The notes beneath the pieces are model-generated. The model was given only the letters and a program-made list of their open reading frames with translations. It made no database searches and was not told the DNA's origin. From NCBI GenBank assembly GCA_021325595.1, contig JAJPGX010000018.1:26630-90629 (forward strand): 64,000 nt of DNA, read 5' to 3'. Shown piece after piece: positions 53,467 through 62,560 of the stretch (its first letter is position 1; each line of letters opens with the position of its first letter). Both the position numbers and the translations under genes were made by a program. The DNA comes from Nitrososphaerota archaeon (lineage in GTDB: Archaea; Thermoproteota; Nitrososphaeria; Nitrososphaerales; Nitrosopumilaceae).

Positions 53467-54975
53467 ATGTTACAGCAATTCACGGCTTTAAGAACAAAGG
53501 CATACCTAATTGTTATTTTTCTTGTAATAATTGTCAATTCCTCCATAAATCTTACAGCGTTTCCTGAATATTTTTGGGATGAAGGAGTTTATGTTGGAAG
53601 AGCCGTTAGTTTTTTGAAAACGTTTCAAGTTTATCAGAACCCACATTATATTGATCATCCCCCATTTGGCTGGATAGTACCATCGTTATTTTTTTCAGCA
53701 ATTGGTTTTCCTGATTCAATAACTCATAGTACTAGCTCTATAGAATCGCAGATACTTTTGTTAATTCTCATTCCAAGATTAATTGACGTTGTATATCTTG
53801 TATTGATCTCAGTTCTAGTTTACAAGATATCATCAAAATTGTATAACAAAGAGTCTGCAATATTTTCTCTTTCAACACTTGCCTTGATACCGGCGCTTTG
53901 GCCATTTAGAGAATTCTTGTTGGATCCACTTATGATACTTTTTGTACTATCATCGGTGTTCTTTATCGTATCAAAAGAAAAAAAAGACAAGAGTCATTAT
54001 CTTGTCATTTCTGGTGCTCTATTTGGATTTGCTTTACTTACAAAATTTACTGCTATTTTCTTTTTGCCAGCTATAGCATTCTTTTTCATATGGAATAAAA
54101 CCTCAGTCATAGATCAAAGTAAATCTCAACAAAACAATATAGTATTCACTATTTGGTGGATAACTCCAGTAATTATTTTATGTGCAGTGTGGCTTTACGT
54201 ATTGAATTTACAGCATAACCTAAACTACCTAATATCTACACAGCTATGGCAGATTGAAAGAACTTCCAATCTACCTTATGGAACAATATTTCAGATTCTA
54301 TTTACAGTGTGTCCTGTAGGATTTGTTTTTGGTGTTGCAGGAATTGTAAAATCACTGAAAAACAAAAATTGGATGCCTTCACTTTTATCTTTGCCATATC
54401 TTGGATTTCTATTGAGAGGAGGTTTTGTTGGATTTGTTCATACAATACCAATATTACCAATTTTTTGTATTCATTCAGGTAAAATGCTTGCAGATATTTC
54501 AAAGAAAATATCCGTCAGAACAACTGCAGATTCTAAAAAAGTAGCAAATCTGATGCTAGTTAGTTTCTTGGTTTCCTCCATTGTAATAACACTATGGATT
54601 ACATCTTTTGATGCAACAATCTCACAAGTACAGGCTATGCAATATTTAATAAACAAACTTCCAAAGGACTCTTTTCTTGTTACCAATGCAGGCTATTCAT
54701 GGATAATAACCCAATACAGACCAGACATTCAAGTCAGTGATTTTTTTAGTCTGAATTTTATGAAAAAACTTCCAAATCAGATGTACATTGCAGAAAGTAC
54801 ACCACCCATTGAACGTGATGCATCTTTAAGACAGTCACAGACAATATATGAAAAATCTTGTATCATAGAAAAATTTGAAAATACTCCTAAAATTTTTCAT
54901 CCCTACATGGCAACATCAGACAAACCATGGAATGTAGTTATACGTCATTTTGATGCAAAAAGTACCAATTGTTAG
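53467..54975 (+). CDS. GT39/ArnT-like glycosyltransferase (GT-C membrane enzyme)
   Basis: 502 residues, about 11-12 transmembrane segments with a large last soluble part. The first extracellular loop has the acidic pair in YFWDEGVYVGRA and DHPPFGW, as in PMT/ArnT family enzymes that move sugar from a lipid-phosphate donor. Probably glycosylates S-layer or lipid acceptors. Upstream 186-base gap holds AT-rich promoter-like sequence. Single gene. Confidence 0.85.
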   Translation: MLQQFTALRTKAYLIVIFLVIIVNSSINLTAFPEYFWDEGVYVGRAVSFLKTFQVYQNPHYIDHPPFGWIVPSLFFSAIGFPDSITHSTSSIESQILLLILIPRLIDVVYLVLISVLVYKISSKLYNKESAIFSLSTLALIPALWPFREFLLDPLMILFVLSSVFFIVSKEKKDKSHYLVISGALFGFALLTKFTAIFFLPAIAFFFIWNKTSVIDQSKSQQNNIVFTIWWITPVIILCAVWLYVLNLQHNLNYLISTQLWQIERTSNLPYGTIFQILFTVCPVGFVFGVAGIVKSLKNKNWMPSLLSLPYLGFLLRGGFVGFVHTIPILPIFCIHSGKMLADISKKISVRTTADSKKVANLMLVSFLVSSIVITLWITSFDATISQVQAMQYLINKLPKDSFLVTNAGYSWIITQYRPDIQVSDFFSLNFMKKLPNQMYIAESTPPIERDASLRQSQTIYEKSCIIEKFENTPKIFHPYMATSDKPWNVVIRHFDAKSTNC

Positions 54976-55024
54976 AGACGCTTTCAAAGTTAATGTTAAA
55001 TTGGTTCATATCTTCTAACCCACA

Positions 55025-56209
55025 ATGACAGAATTTGAAGAATTTGCATATGCCTTGTTGGATCAACTTTCTGTAGAGATTAACGAAGAAAAAGAGATAG
55101 TAGAATCCCAGACAAAATCAAGTGAGGCATTTGGTTCACAGATAAAATTTGAAGATATAGAAACAATTACTGAAAGAATATTTTTAGAAACTTCAGATAA
55201 GGTAACTAGTTTTACTGGCATTACAGTTCCAAAATCCAATGTAGAGTTTCCAGATTTGATGGAATTCAAGCGTCTAAAGGGGCACAAAGTATACCCTACA
55301 AAGGAATCATCTTCCTTTGTTGATGAATTATTTACTGCAGTTGCCCATGAAGACGTGGAAAAGATAACAAAGCTAGCACAAGATGAGACACTAAAGTACC
55401 TGGTTTATTCCACGTACGCCAAAGCGTATATCTCACAGATATCGACCACCTATGGTGATTTTTACGAGTCAGTCATATACCTAAACAAGTTCATACTTGC
55501 AAGCTATCCCAAGATAATATTGTACAAGCAAGGAAAGCCATTTGATGCCAGATTTGACATGGTAAATTCTGGATACATTGGAGCGTTAAAGATGACATTA
55601 CTTGAAGAACAGGTGCACTCTTTACAAACAAACCTCTATGACATCAACAAGAAGGCAGTGACTCAGGTAAATGCAATAAATGAAGAGCTTGCTGGAGTCA
55701 TTTTAGATTTAGATGATTCTGCCATAAAGAACCTCTATAACTATTTGCAACTTCCTGAGGTACCTGACGAATATCCTACTGCAAAAAGAGCAAATTTATT
55801 CTTCACTTTAAATCCAGACAACTTCATAGTCAGAGTCTTGGGACCTGATGTCATGACATTTACAAAAGTTTCAGTAGACCCAAAAATTTTAGAAATGATT
55901 CCACAACTATTGGATATTTATCAAAGATGGTTAGGTCCAATACAACAACACCATGCTGCTTTTACTGTCATGGAAGGCATGGCAGAATTTGCGGTAAGAA
56001 ACATACTCAAGGATGACAAGGACTTTCAGAATTATCTTGTAACATTTGCAAATTCAGACATCTCTTCATATCAAGTAAGAAAAAGTATCGGTATGGATTT
56101 TACAGAATATGTATTCAACAGGTTAGAAAAAGATACATACAAAACACTCATTCAAAAACCTCCAACTACAGGAGAGCTAAAAAATCCCGAGAAATATTTG
56201 AAAGCATGA
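55025..56209 (+). CDS. Thaumarchaeal protein of unknown function with EExxH...EGxAE motif
   Basis: 394 residues. No signal peptide. The helix LLEEQVHSLQ (Glu194-Glu195-Gln-Val-His198) and, about 120 residues later, HHAAFTVMEGMAEFAV (Glu317-Gly-Met-Ala-Glu321), recall gluzincin metallopeptidases (HExxH with a downstream E-G-x-A-E), with the first His replaced by Glu. The rest is mostly helical without a family I know. Overlaps the SirB1-like gene by four bases (ATGA), a two-gene operon. Enzyme status is inference. Confidence 0.6.
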   Translation: MTEFEEFAYALLDQLSVEINEEKEIVESQTKSSEAFGSQIKFEDIETITERIFLETSDKVTSFTGITVPKSNVEFPDLMEFKRLKGHKVYPTKESSSFVDELFTAVAHEDVEKITKLAQDETLKYLVYSTYAKAYISQISTTYGDFYESVIYLNKFILASYPKIILYKQGKPFDARFDMVNSGYIGALKMTLLEEQVHSLQTNLYDINKKAVTQVNAINEELAGVILDLDDSAIKNLYNYLQLPEVPDEYPTAKRANLFFTLNPDNFIVRVLGPDVMTFTKVSVDPKILEMIPQLLDIYQRWLGPIQQHHAAFTVMEGMAEFAVRNILKDDKDFQNYLVTFANSDISSYQVRKSIGMDFTEYVFNRLEKDTYKTLIQKPPTTGELKNPEKYLKA

Positions 56210-57027
56210 GTAATTTTGATCCATTTGTAGCAGAGTGGATTTCATATGTAAAGAATCCACAATACACATTAATCGAGAAGTGTCTCAAGCTAGCTCAGAT
56301 ACTAGAGTTTCCAGAACTGGATATATCTCAATATATTCAGAAATTGAACACATATGGAAATGAATTAAAAAATTCAATGTCTGAGGTACAAAATCCAGTA
56401 TACAAGATCTCGATGCTAAACGAATACATGTTTGATACATTAGAATTTCATGGAAACTCAGATGATTATTACAATCCAAGAAACAACTTTCTTAATGTAG
56501 TCATTGACATGCGTAGCGGTATACCAATAACGTTATCAATAATTTACATAGAACTTGCCAGATACATAGGTCTTGAACTAAAACCGGTAGGATTCCCTGG
56601 ACATTTTCTTGTTAAATATTCAGAGGAAATGATACTGGATCCCTTTAATGGTGGATTGCTTTTAGATATTGACGATCTGCAAGACATTCTAGATACAACC
56701 TACGGAGAAGGCGTAGAGTTTAATCCAGAGTATCTAAACGAGATAGAACCAGAAAAAATTTTGATAAGGATAAGTAGAAATCTAAAAAATTCGTATACCC
56801 AATCTTTCAATTATCCAATGGCCATGCGTTGCATAAATATGATACTAGGATTAGAGCCCAACTCTCCTGAAGAGATAAGAGACATGGGAATAGTGCAATC
56901 AAGAATGTTACAAAAAGATGCAGCTTTGCAATCACTTAACAGGTATCTAGAATTAGCTCCAGAAGCTGATGATGTGGATTATGTTTTAGAATTAATAAGA
57001 AATATCAAAGAAAATTCTAATCTATAA
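56206..57027 (+). CDS. SirB1-like (transglutaminase-like) protein with TPR-type C-terminus
   Basis: 273 residues. Core VIDMRSGIPITLSIIYIELARYIG and KPVGFPGHFLVKY match the SirB1/Transglut_core2 family, where the usual catalytic triad is degenerate; here the Cys position is not Cys. The last ~80 residues form TPR-like helices (RCINMILGLEPNSPEEIRDMG, LNRYLELAPEAD). Coupled to the gene at 55025. Function of this family is not settled in archaea. Confidence 0.78.
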   Translation: MSNFDPFVAEWISYVKNPQYTLIEKCLKLAQILEFPELDISQYIQKLNTYGNELKNSMSEVQNPVYKISMLNEYMFDTLEFHGNSDDYYNPRNNFLNVVIDMRSGIPITLSIIYIELARYIGLELKPVGFPGHFLVKYSEEMILDPFNGGLLLDIDDLQDILDTTYGEGVEFNPEYLNEIEPEKILIRISRNLKNSYTQSFNYPMAMRCINMILGLEPNSPEEIRDMGIVQSRMLQKDAALQSLNRYLELAPEADDVDYVLELIRNIKENSNL

Positions 57028-57190
57028 TTGAGTTGACGTCCTTTCCTTTCTTTATCAACTTGTGCTCGTATCTTACTATTTTATTTCGCATTGTTCCTTT
57101 GAGTACGTCGACTTCATTTCGTAGAGCAGCTACTTCGTCTTCTAGTCTGGCTACTCTTTCATAAATGGATTCTTCTTCGCCTGCGGTCAT
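57017..57190 (-). CDS. Small coiled-coil protein
   Basis: 57 residues, ATG at 57190. Heptad pattern ESIYERVARLEDEVAALRNEVDVLKGTM forms an obvious coiled coil, followed by a basic end (KLIKKGKD). It overlaps the end of the plus-strand SirB1-like gene by 11 bases. Family not recognised; likely a dimer-forming partner of some other protein. Confidence 0.65.
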   Translation of the reverse strand: MTAGEEESIYERVARLEDEVAALRNEVDVLKGTMRNKIVRYEHKLIKKGKDVNSIID

Positions 57191-57261
57191 ATACCCAATC
57201 TGCGCTAGATGCGATCTTAAAAATTTATGGTTTATTTTGTTGAGGGTTTTGTCAGTATTTT

Positions 57262-57423
57262 CTATAGTGTAAATTCAGCATTGCATGCTTGACATTTTCC
57301 TTTTTCGCTGCCAATCATGCCTATAATCAAAATCTTTCCTATTGTTCCACATTTAGGACATAGACCTGTTGTAATGTTTTTTGGACCACTCGTTTTTGGC
57401 TTTACTGATTTTCTTCTAACCAT
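57262..57423 (-). CDS. Small zinc-ribbon protein
   Basis: 53 residues from the ATG at 57423. Basic start (MVRRKSVKPKT) and two CxxC pairs (LCPKCGTIG and KCQACNAEFTL). A longer frame continues upstream but runs through the tRNA-Ser gene, so the internal ATG is the better start. Resembles the ribbons of small archaeal RNA-binding proteins. Confidence 0.72.
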   Translation of the reverse strand: MVRRKSVKPKTSGPKNITTGLCPKCGTIGKILIIGMIGSEKGKCQACNAEFTL

Positions 57424-57475
57424 TGATTCAAGTCTTAAAATCGGATTATTAAGTTTAAGCGTAGATCGCAGAAAG

Positions 57476-57559
57476 CGCGGGGAGTGGGATTCGAACCCAC
57501 GGGTCCTTACGGACATGGGATTAGCAATCCCACGCCCTACCAGGCTAGGCGACCCCCGC
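57476..57559 (-). tRNA. tRNA-Ser (GCT)
   Basis: Acceptor GCGGGGG (57559-57553) pairs with TCCCCGC, discriminator G at 57476. Anticodon stem TGGGA/TCCCA around loop TTGCTAA, anticodon GCT; long variable arm (TGTCCGTAAGGACC region) typical of class II tRNA-Ser; T-arm GTGGG-TTCGAAT-CCCAC. No intron. A TATA-like AGTTTAAATTTC lies ~15-25 bases upstream (57570-57582). CCA is not encoded. Confidence 0.93.
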
Positions 57560-57607
57560 ATAAGTTTGCTGAAATTTAAACTGTTAATTAATCTTGGTTA
57601 CTGAAGA

Positions 57608-58354
57608 TCATTCTTCGCCAAATCGCTTGTAGTTTTCAACCATGTCTTTGAGGGGCATTAACTTTCCACCTACGATTTTAAGATCAACTTTGATCTTTCC
57701 TTTGTCTATAGTGATTATGTTATAAGTATTCTCAAAAAGTCCCCTTGTTCTTTCTGAAGATATTGTTCCTGCATTTGCAATGGCAAGATTTCCAAAGTTC
57801 CAAAACCAAGGCCGGTGTTTATGTCCACAGATTACAAGATCAATCTTGCTGCCAAGTGCAGTACGTAATACATCTCCTGAATCAATTACAGTGACTCTAT
57901 CAGTTCCGGTATCAGGCACGCCAATTAGATGATGATGCATTGCAAGAATCTTGGTCTTTTTTTCATATTTTTTCATGGTTCTTTCCAGCCATAGGTTTTG
58001 TCTATACCCCACCTCTCCCTCATCTCTGTCTGGCCTTGCAGTGCCAATGGTCACAAGCACGGTATTGTCATCTAGTTCACTGACTGAATCAACTGGAAAG
58101 TATTTTTTGAATAAAAGATATCCCGTATTTCTATAGTCATGATTTCCACTAATTGCAATTATCTTATCTGTATCAAACTCTGCAAATTTCTTTTTACATT
58201 TTTCGTATTCTTTTAGCAGTCCCTCATTTGTGAGATCACCTGTTATTACAATAACCGATGGTTTTAGATCATTAATCTCAGATACTGCTTGATCAAAAAC
58301 TTCTTCTTTGAATTGCGCGCCCACATGTACGTCTGATATCTGTATTATCTTCAT
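57608..58354 (-). CDS. Calcineurin-like metallophosphoesterase, CpdA-like
   Basis: 248 residues. The metal-binding blocks are complete: ISDVHVG, VITGDLTNEG, ISGNHDYRN, MHHHLIG and GHKHRPW. The pattern is that of class III cyclic-nucleotide phosphodiesterases (CpdA), making cAMP hydrolysis possible; other phosphoesters cannot be excluded. In line with the nucleotidyl cyclase at 52543, but not in its operon. Confidence 0.85.
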   Translation of the reverse strand: MKIIQISDVHVGAQFKEEVFDQAVSEINDLKPSVIVITGDLTNEGLLKEYEKCKKKFAEFDTDKIIAISGNHDYRNTGYLLFKKYFPVDSVSELDDNTVLVTIGTARPDRDEGEVGYRQNLWLERTMKKYEKKTKILAMHHHLIGVPDTGTDRVTVIDSGDVLRTALGSKIDLVICGHKHRPWFWNFGNLAIANAGTISSERTRGLFENTYNIITIDKGKIKVDLKIVGGKLMPLKDMVENYKRFGEE

Positions 58355-58467
58355 GCAGTAATATATGACAAGTAATGCTGGTTTAAGCTTTAGTATTTTA
58401 TGAAATTAGAAAAGACAATAATTTGCTAGTTAGAGTTAAATATACTCAGCTTATCACCTTCGCTGAT

Positions 58468-59496
58468 TTGGGAAAGAAAGCTGCAGTAATCAAGGGTGAT
58501 GGTACTGGTCCAGAACTTGTAGATGCTATGCTTCGTGTCCTACGAGCTTGCAATACTCAAGTAGAACTCATCTTGTGTGACGCAGGTTCTGAGCAGTGGG
58601 AAAAACATGGTGGTGCCACATACATTCCAGATTCAACAATGAAGTTGCTTGAAGAATGCAGTGCTTGTTACAAGGGACCTACTACAACAATTCCACGTCC
58701 AGATGCACCAAGAAGTGTGGCTGTTACCATACGACAAAAATTTCAACTTTACAGTAATATCAGACCGATAAAGACTTATGATAGACTTTCTCCAGACAAA
58801 AAATTAGATTTTGTGTGTTTTAGAGAAGCAACTGAAGGTCTCTATTCTGGAATTGAGTTTAAGATCTCAGATGATGCAGCAATTGCAATTAGGAAGACAA
58901 CAAGAAAAGGTTGCCAAAGAATTGTCAAAGCCTCATTTGCATGGGCAAAACAGCGCCATATAAAAAAAATATTTCCTATAACAAAGAGAAACATTCTCAA
59001 GGAAACAGATGGTATTTTCTGGAGCGAGATAGAAAAGGCAAAGGCTGAGAATCCCGATATCGAGGTAGAGGAATATTATATTGATAATATGACACAACAG
59101 CTGGTAAAAAATCCAGAGAGATTCAATGATTCAATTCTAGTTAGCACTAACTTGTTCATGGACATCATTTCCGAATGTGCATCAGGAAATATAGGTTCAA
59201 TTGGAAATGTGTATTCAGCCAATATCGGTGACTCTTATGCCATGTTTGAGCCAGCCCATGGAAGTGCACCAAAATACAAAGGTATGGACAAGGTCAATCC
59301 TACTGCAGCAGTCCTGTCAGGAGCATGGATGGTAGAATACCTTGGTGAGCCAGATATAAGAAATGCGATATTTGCTGCTACTGATCAAGTTATCAACGAA
59401 GGAAAATATGTCACTTATGATATTGGTGGTAATGCATCGACTTCAAAAATGGCAGAAGCAATAGCTAATCTTGCACAACAAAAATTAAAAAGATAA
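58468..59496 (+). CDS. Isocitrate/isopropylmalate dehydrogenase family, probably isocitrate or homoisocitrate dehydrogenase
   Basis: 342 residues from the TTG at 58468; the frame is open back to 58423 but a TATA-like AGTTAAATATACT at 58433-58445 would leave a leaderless start here, and the protein then begins GKKAAVIKGDGTGPE as in the family. Substrate Arg block SVAVTIRQKFQLYSNIRP, REATEGLYSG, Lys/Tyr catalytic region and the adenosine loop EPAHGSAPKYKG are present. Specificity between isocitrate and homoisocitrate cannot be read; the latter would complete the lysine route at 16.7-25.9 kb. Confidence 0.85.
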   Translation: MGKKAAVIKGDGTGPELVDAMLRVLRACNTQVELILCDAGSEQWEKHGGATYIPDSTMKLLEECSACYKGPTTTIPRPDAPRSVAVTIRQKFQLYSNIRPIKTYDRLSPDKKLDFVCFREATEGLYSGIEFKISDDAAIAIRKTTRKGCQRIVKASFAWAKQRHIKKIFPITKRNILKETDGIFWSEIEKAKAENPDIEVEEYYIDNMTQQLVKNPERFNDSILVSTNLFMDIISECASGNIGSIGNVYSANIGDSYAMFEPAHGSAPKYKGMDKVNPTAAVLSGAWMVEYLGEPDIRNAIFAATDQVINEGKYVTYDIGGNASTSKMAEAIANLAQQKLKR

Positions 59497-60366
59497 TTTA
59501 TTCAAACCATATTTTGAGATAGCCACAATTGTACCAATTGATATGGCAAGCATTACATAAGAAAATAATCCAAATTCAGGTATTGTTGTGGTTCCGCTTA
59601 GTGTAAAGTTTTGTTGTGTAATTGGATTTGATGTTTGATTTGGTTTGTTTGATACTGTAATTAAATCAGAAGACACGTCGTTGTTGGCATTCATGTCACC
59701 TATAGTATTAGCAGCATTAGTTTCAAACATCAGTTGATAATTCCCATCTGGTGGATTATTCCATAAAAATTTGATTGGAATGGTCTGTTTTGCAGGCACA
59801 TCGAATTTTGCTCCTTGATTATAAAAGATAAACCCAGTTTGGTTTTTTATCTTAAGACTAAACAATATGGAATTTGCATCAGTGTTTCCACTATTTTCAA
59901 TATTTTTTGCAATAATGATTCCATTGGTGACATTACTTGGGAAAATCACAAGTGAATTTTCAACCCAACCAAGCTCAGCATGTGATATAGGGTTTTTTGA
60001 CACAACTACTACTCCAGAGGCCCAATTGTCAGTCTTGTCGATGTACTGATATTTACCAACCGAGCCAAAAAACTGCGTATATGAATTTCCTGGCAAGATG
60101 GGACCGCTATCAAAAACTCCCACAGGACCATAATTTGACGTTCCAGTCGTTGCCGTATGTGTTTTGTTATCGTTATTTATCCAAGTTACTGTGTCACCTG
60201 GTAGAACATCAATTTCGTATGGAGTGTAACAAGAAGGCTGTGGACTGCAGTGACCTGTGCCGTTTGTTATAATTACTTGAGCGTTGTATGCTTGTACGTT
60301 CTGTATAAGTATGGAGCAGCATCCTACCAGCACTACTAGACCACATATCACGTAATTGAATCTCAA
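59485..60366 (-). CDS. PEFG-type exported protein with a degenerate cupredoxin domain
   Basis: 293 residues from TTG: signal peptide (1-26), a plastocyanin-like domain (~28-125), a CARDB-like beta domain (~135-240), and the C-terminal PEFG sorting signal (IPEFGLFSYVMLAISIG then a basic end). Of the type 1 copper ligands only the first His is visible (NKTHTATTG); the Cys/His/Met loop is KYQYIDKTDNWASG, with no Cys. A Cys pair HCSPQPSCY precedes it, likely a disulfide. Probably structural on the cell surface. Overlaps the dehydrogenase end by 12 bases. Confidence 0.85.
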   Translation of the reverse strand: MRFNYVICGLVVLVGCCSILIQNVQAYNAQVIITNGTGHCSPQPSCYTPYEIDVLPGDTVTWINNDNKTHTATTGTSNYGPVGVFDSGPILPGNSYTQFFGSVGKYQYIDKTDNWASGVVVVSKNPISHAELGWVENSLVIFPSNVTNGIIIAKNIENSGNTDANSILFSLKIKNQTGFIFYNQGAKFDVPAKQTIPIKFLWNNPPDGNYQLMFETNAANTIGDMNANNDVSSDLITVSNKPNQTSNPITQQNFTLSGTTTIPEFGLFSYVMLAISIGTIVAISKYGLNKLSF

Positions 60367-60429
60367 TGATACTAGTATGATAAAATACTAGATAAGCTAA
60401 TAGAATGTGTTATGCGTAATATTTATTCA

Positions 60430-60972
60430 TCAAGTGTTACTTGTTTTTGTACATTCTAAGAGAATCAATTCTTCAAAGAAGAGTTTCTTTTTTGCAGCTA
60501 TTCTTACATCAAATCCTTGTGACTCTATAATTTTGATTAATTGTAGATGATCTGCAAGTGATGATGTAAGAAGTACAAGCTTACCATTTTTTTTAATCTT
60601 TGGGCTTGCAGATTTTATTATGTTAGATGGAATCTCAACTCCTTCTTTTAGGCCATCCACTGCAGGATCTGACAATTCATTTGATGGAAGATACGGTAAA
60701 TTACAAACAATTAGATCAAAATTTTTGTTTATTGCATCTGCTGCATTGCAACATATACAGTTCTCAACTGTTTCATGTGCTTTTTGTAATGCAGAAAAAA
60801 TAATGTCTGTTGCTACAACAGATTTAAAGTTCTTTGACAGCACCTGTGCAAGAAACCCAGAACCAGTTCCAATATCAAGTGCAATCTCACCTTTCTCATT
60901 TTTTAGATAATCCGAAATGAATAATGTATCCTCTGCTGGTTTATAGTAATCATTTATTGATTTTTTTTGCAA
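60430..60972 (-). CDS. HemK/PrmC-like methyltransferase
   Basis: 180 residues. SAM motif ALDIGTGSGFLAQVLSK and NPPY-type motif CNLPYLPS. Archaeal counterpart of eukaryotic Mtq2/HEMK2, expected to methylate the Gln of the GGQ motif in release factor aRF1. Last gene of the L21e-rpo4-DUF655-ksgA-hemK block; overlaps ksgA by 23 bases. Confidence 0.87.
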   Translation of the reverse strand: MQKKSINDYYKPAEDTLFISDYLKNEKGEIALDIGTGSGFLAQVLSKNFKSVVATDIIFSALQKAHETVENCICCNAADAINKNFDLIVCNLPYLPSNELSDPAVDGLKEGVEIPSNIIKSASPKIKKNGKLVLLTSSLADHLQLIKIIESQGFDVRIAAKKKLFFEELILLECTKTSNT

Positions 60973-61654
60973 TTTCTATTATTTCACCTTCAGTCAGATC
61001 CTCAAGTCTTTTGTCGGATTTAATCTCTACACCCATTTTTTTCCCAATGTGTCTTAATGTTTTTCGTTTAAATGAAAATAGTTTATTTACTGCATTTACA
61101 AGATTTATTGAAAGTTGTTCACGTGGAACTATTTGTATTACGACAGAGTCTATTTTTGGAGGAGGGTTAAAGTTTGTATTTTTTACATCCATTAAATTTT
61201 GAATCTCAAAAGAATAACTTGCAAGAACCGATATTGCTCGTCTTTCTTTTCCTTTGGTTACCAGCAACTTTTCAAAGAATTCCTTTTGGACCATGATAAT
61301 AGCTCGTTTAAAGCGCCTTTGGACCAACCATTCTATTGCCCTTCTGCTCTCAGAATACGGCAAATTGGAGACAAATATTGTAAAATCATGGCTTGTTTTG
61401 AATGCATCTCCCTTCTCAAGTGACAGATTTGAAGCCATCCCAAGTGATTCTTTTGCTTGAACGTACAAGAGAGGGTCTTTTTCAATCGAGATTACATGTT
61501 TTGCCTTTTCACACAGGTATGGCGTAAGAATTCCTTTGCCTGTGCCAACTTCAAGAACTGTATCATTTTTTGTTATTTTGGCAAAATTTACAATAGATTT
61601 TGCTATTGATTGAGATTTTAAAAAGTGCTGCCCGAGTGACTGGCGTTTATTCAT
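60950..61654 (-). CDS. ksgA: 16S rRNA dimethyladenosine transferase KsgA/Dim1
   Basis: 234 residues, slightly short for the family (~260). QSLGQHFLKS start, VLEVGTGKGILTPYL SAM motif, and VSNLPYSESRRA for the NLPY catalytic motif. Dimethylates two adjacent adenines in 16S rRNA helix 45. The stop of DUF655 overlaps its start by four bases. Confidence 0.94.
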   Translation of the reverse strand: MNKRQSLGQHFLKSQSIAKSIVNFAKITKNDTVLEVGTGKGILTPYLCEKAKHVISIEKDPLLYVQAKESLGMASNLSLEKGDAFKTSHDFTIFVSNLPYSESRRAIEWLVQRRFKRAIIMVQKEFFEKLLVTKGKERRAISVLASYSFEIQNLMDVKNTNFNPPPKIDSVVIQIVPREQLSINLVNAVNKLFSFKRKTLRHIGKKMGVEIKSDKRLEDLTEGEIIEIAKKINK

Positions 61655-62211
61655 TTTCTAACAAAGAGATTCATCCTTGTTTCACCTGTGATTTCTTCGA
61701 TGATTCTCTTTGCAATTTGTTTTGCTGGTTCTTTTAGTCCTACCCGTTCTTGAAGATCTTTAAAATCTACAAATTTGTTCTTTTCTCGTTCTTCCAACAT
61801 GGTTTTCATGTATGTCTTGCCAATACCAGGGATTAGTTCAAGTGCATGAATTCTTGGTGTAAGAGGCTGTGCATTGTTTAGATAATCAATAAATCTTTGT
61901 TCATTTTGTGCCACTATTTTTTCTACTACTGAGTTTAATTCGCTTTGTGCAGAAGATGATATTTGGTTATACTCCAATCTACCGAGTACAGAAAGTATCT
62001 TGGTTCTACCTTCCTTTCCAATGTATACACGTTCACCAATTTCAAAAGTAGAATTTGGTATTGCCAATAATTCAAGTATTGTGAGTCTTTCTTCGCCTAG
62101 TGCTGTAACTATAATTCCATCTCTACCACGAACTGTAGTCGATTTACCTCGAGTTACAAAATCTAAGACGTATGCGTACTCTTCATACTTTCTAGTTTGA
62201 GCTCTTTCCAA
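61651..62211 (-). CDS. DUF655 protein, helix-hairpin-helix
   Basis: 186 residues. Conserved archaeal family normally next to ksgA and rpo4, as here. N-terminal OB-like start (YAYVLDFVTRGKSTTVRGRDG) and a C-terminal HhH motif (LELIPGIGKTYMKTMLEE) suggest RNA or DNA binding. Function unknown; the context suggests rRNA processing. Confidence 0.9.
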   Translation of the reverse strand: MERAQTRKYEEYAYVLDFVTRGKSTTVRGRDGIIVTALGEERLTILELLAIPNSTFEIGERVYIGKEGRTKILSVLGRLEYNQISSSAQSELNSVVEKIVAQNEQRFIDYLNNAQPLTPRIHALELIPGIGKTYMKTMLEEREKNKFVDFKDLQERVGLKEPAKQIAKRIIEEITGETRMNLFVRK

Positions 62212-62230
62212 GAAGAATCCACTCCTGAAA

Positions 62231-62557
62231 CTACGCGTTCTCCTTGATGATCTTTAACATTTTGTCTAGTGTTTCTGCTAGAATCAGTTTTTTCCAACCA
62301 AATGTGAATGCACGAAGTTCAGCTTCAGTAGATGGTAAATTGTTTACAATCTCCACTGCTTCTTCTTCTGTAATTCCACATTCTTTTACTAGTTGTTGTT
62401 TTAGTTTCTTTCCTGCCTTTGAGTCAATTTTAGCAAACTTGGTAACATAATCATATGTCCATCTTTGGATTTGATCCATAGATTCAGGATCAACTTTTTC
62501 CATAATCTCCTTAACCTCTGGTATAGAAATTGCTTGTTTCTTCTTTATCTCTTCCAT
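62231..62557 (-). CDS. rpo4: RNA polymerase subunit Rpo4 (RpoF)
   Basis: 108 residues, helical. EVKEIMEKVDPESMDQIQRWTYDYVTKFAKID and ITEEEAVEIVNNLPSTEAELRAF match Rpo4, which with Rpo7 forms the stalk of archaeal RNA polymerase. Four bases after L21e. Confidence 0.94.
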   Translation of the reverse strand: MEEIKKKQAISIPEVKEIMEKVDPESMDQIQRWTYDYVTKFAKIDSKAGKKLKQQLVKECGITEEEAVEIVNNLPSTEAELRAFTFGWKKLILAETLDKMLKIIKENA

Positions 62558-62560
62558 ATA

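Noticed and set aside
57424..57561. Upstream extension of the zinc-ribbon frame through tRNA-Ser
   Set aside because: The region is the tRNA gene; the open frame there is incidental.
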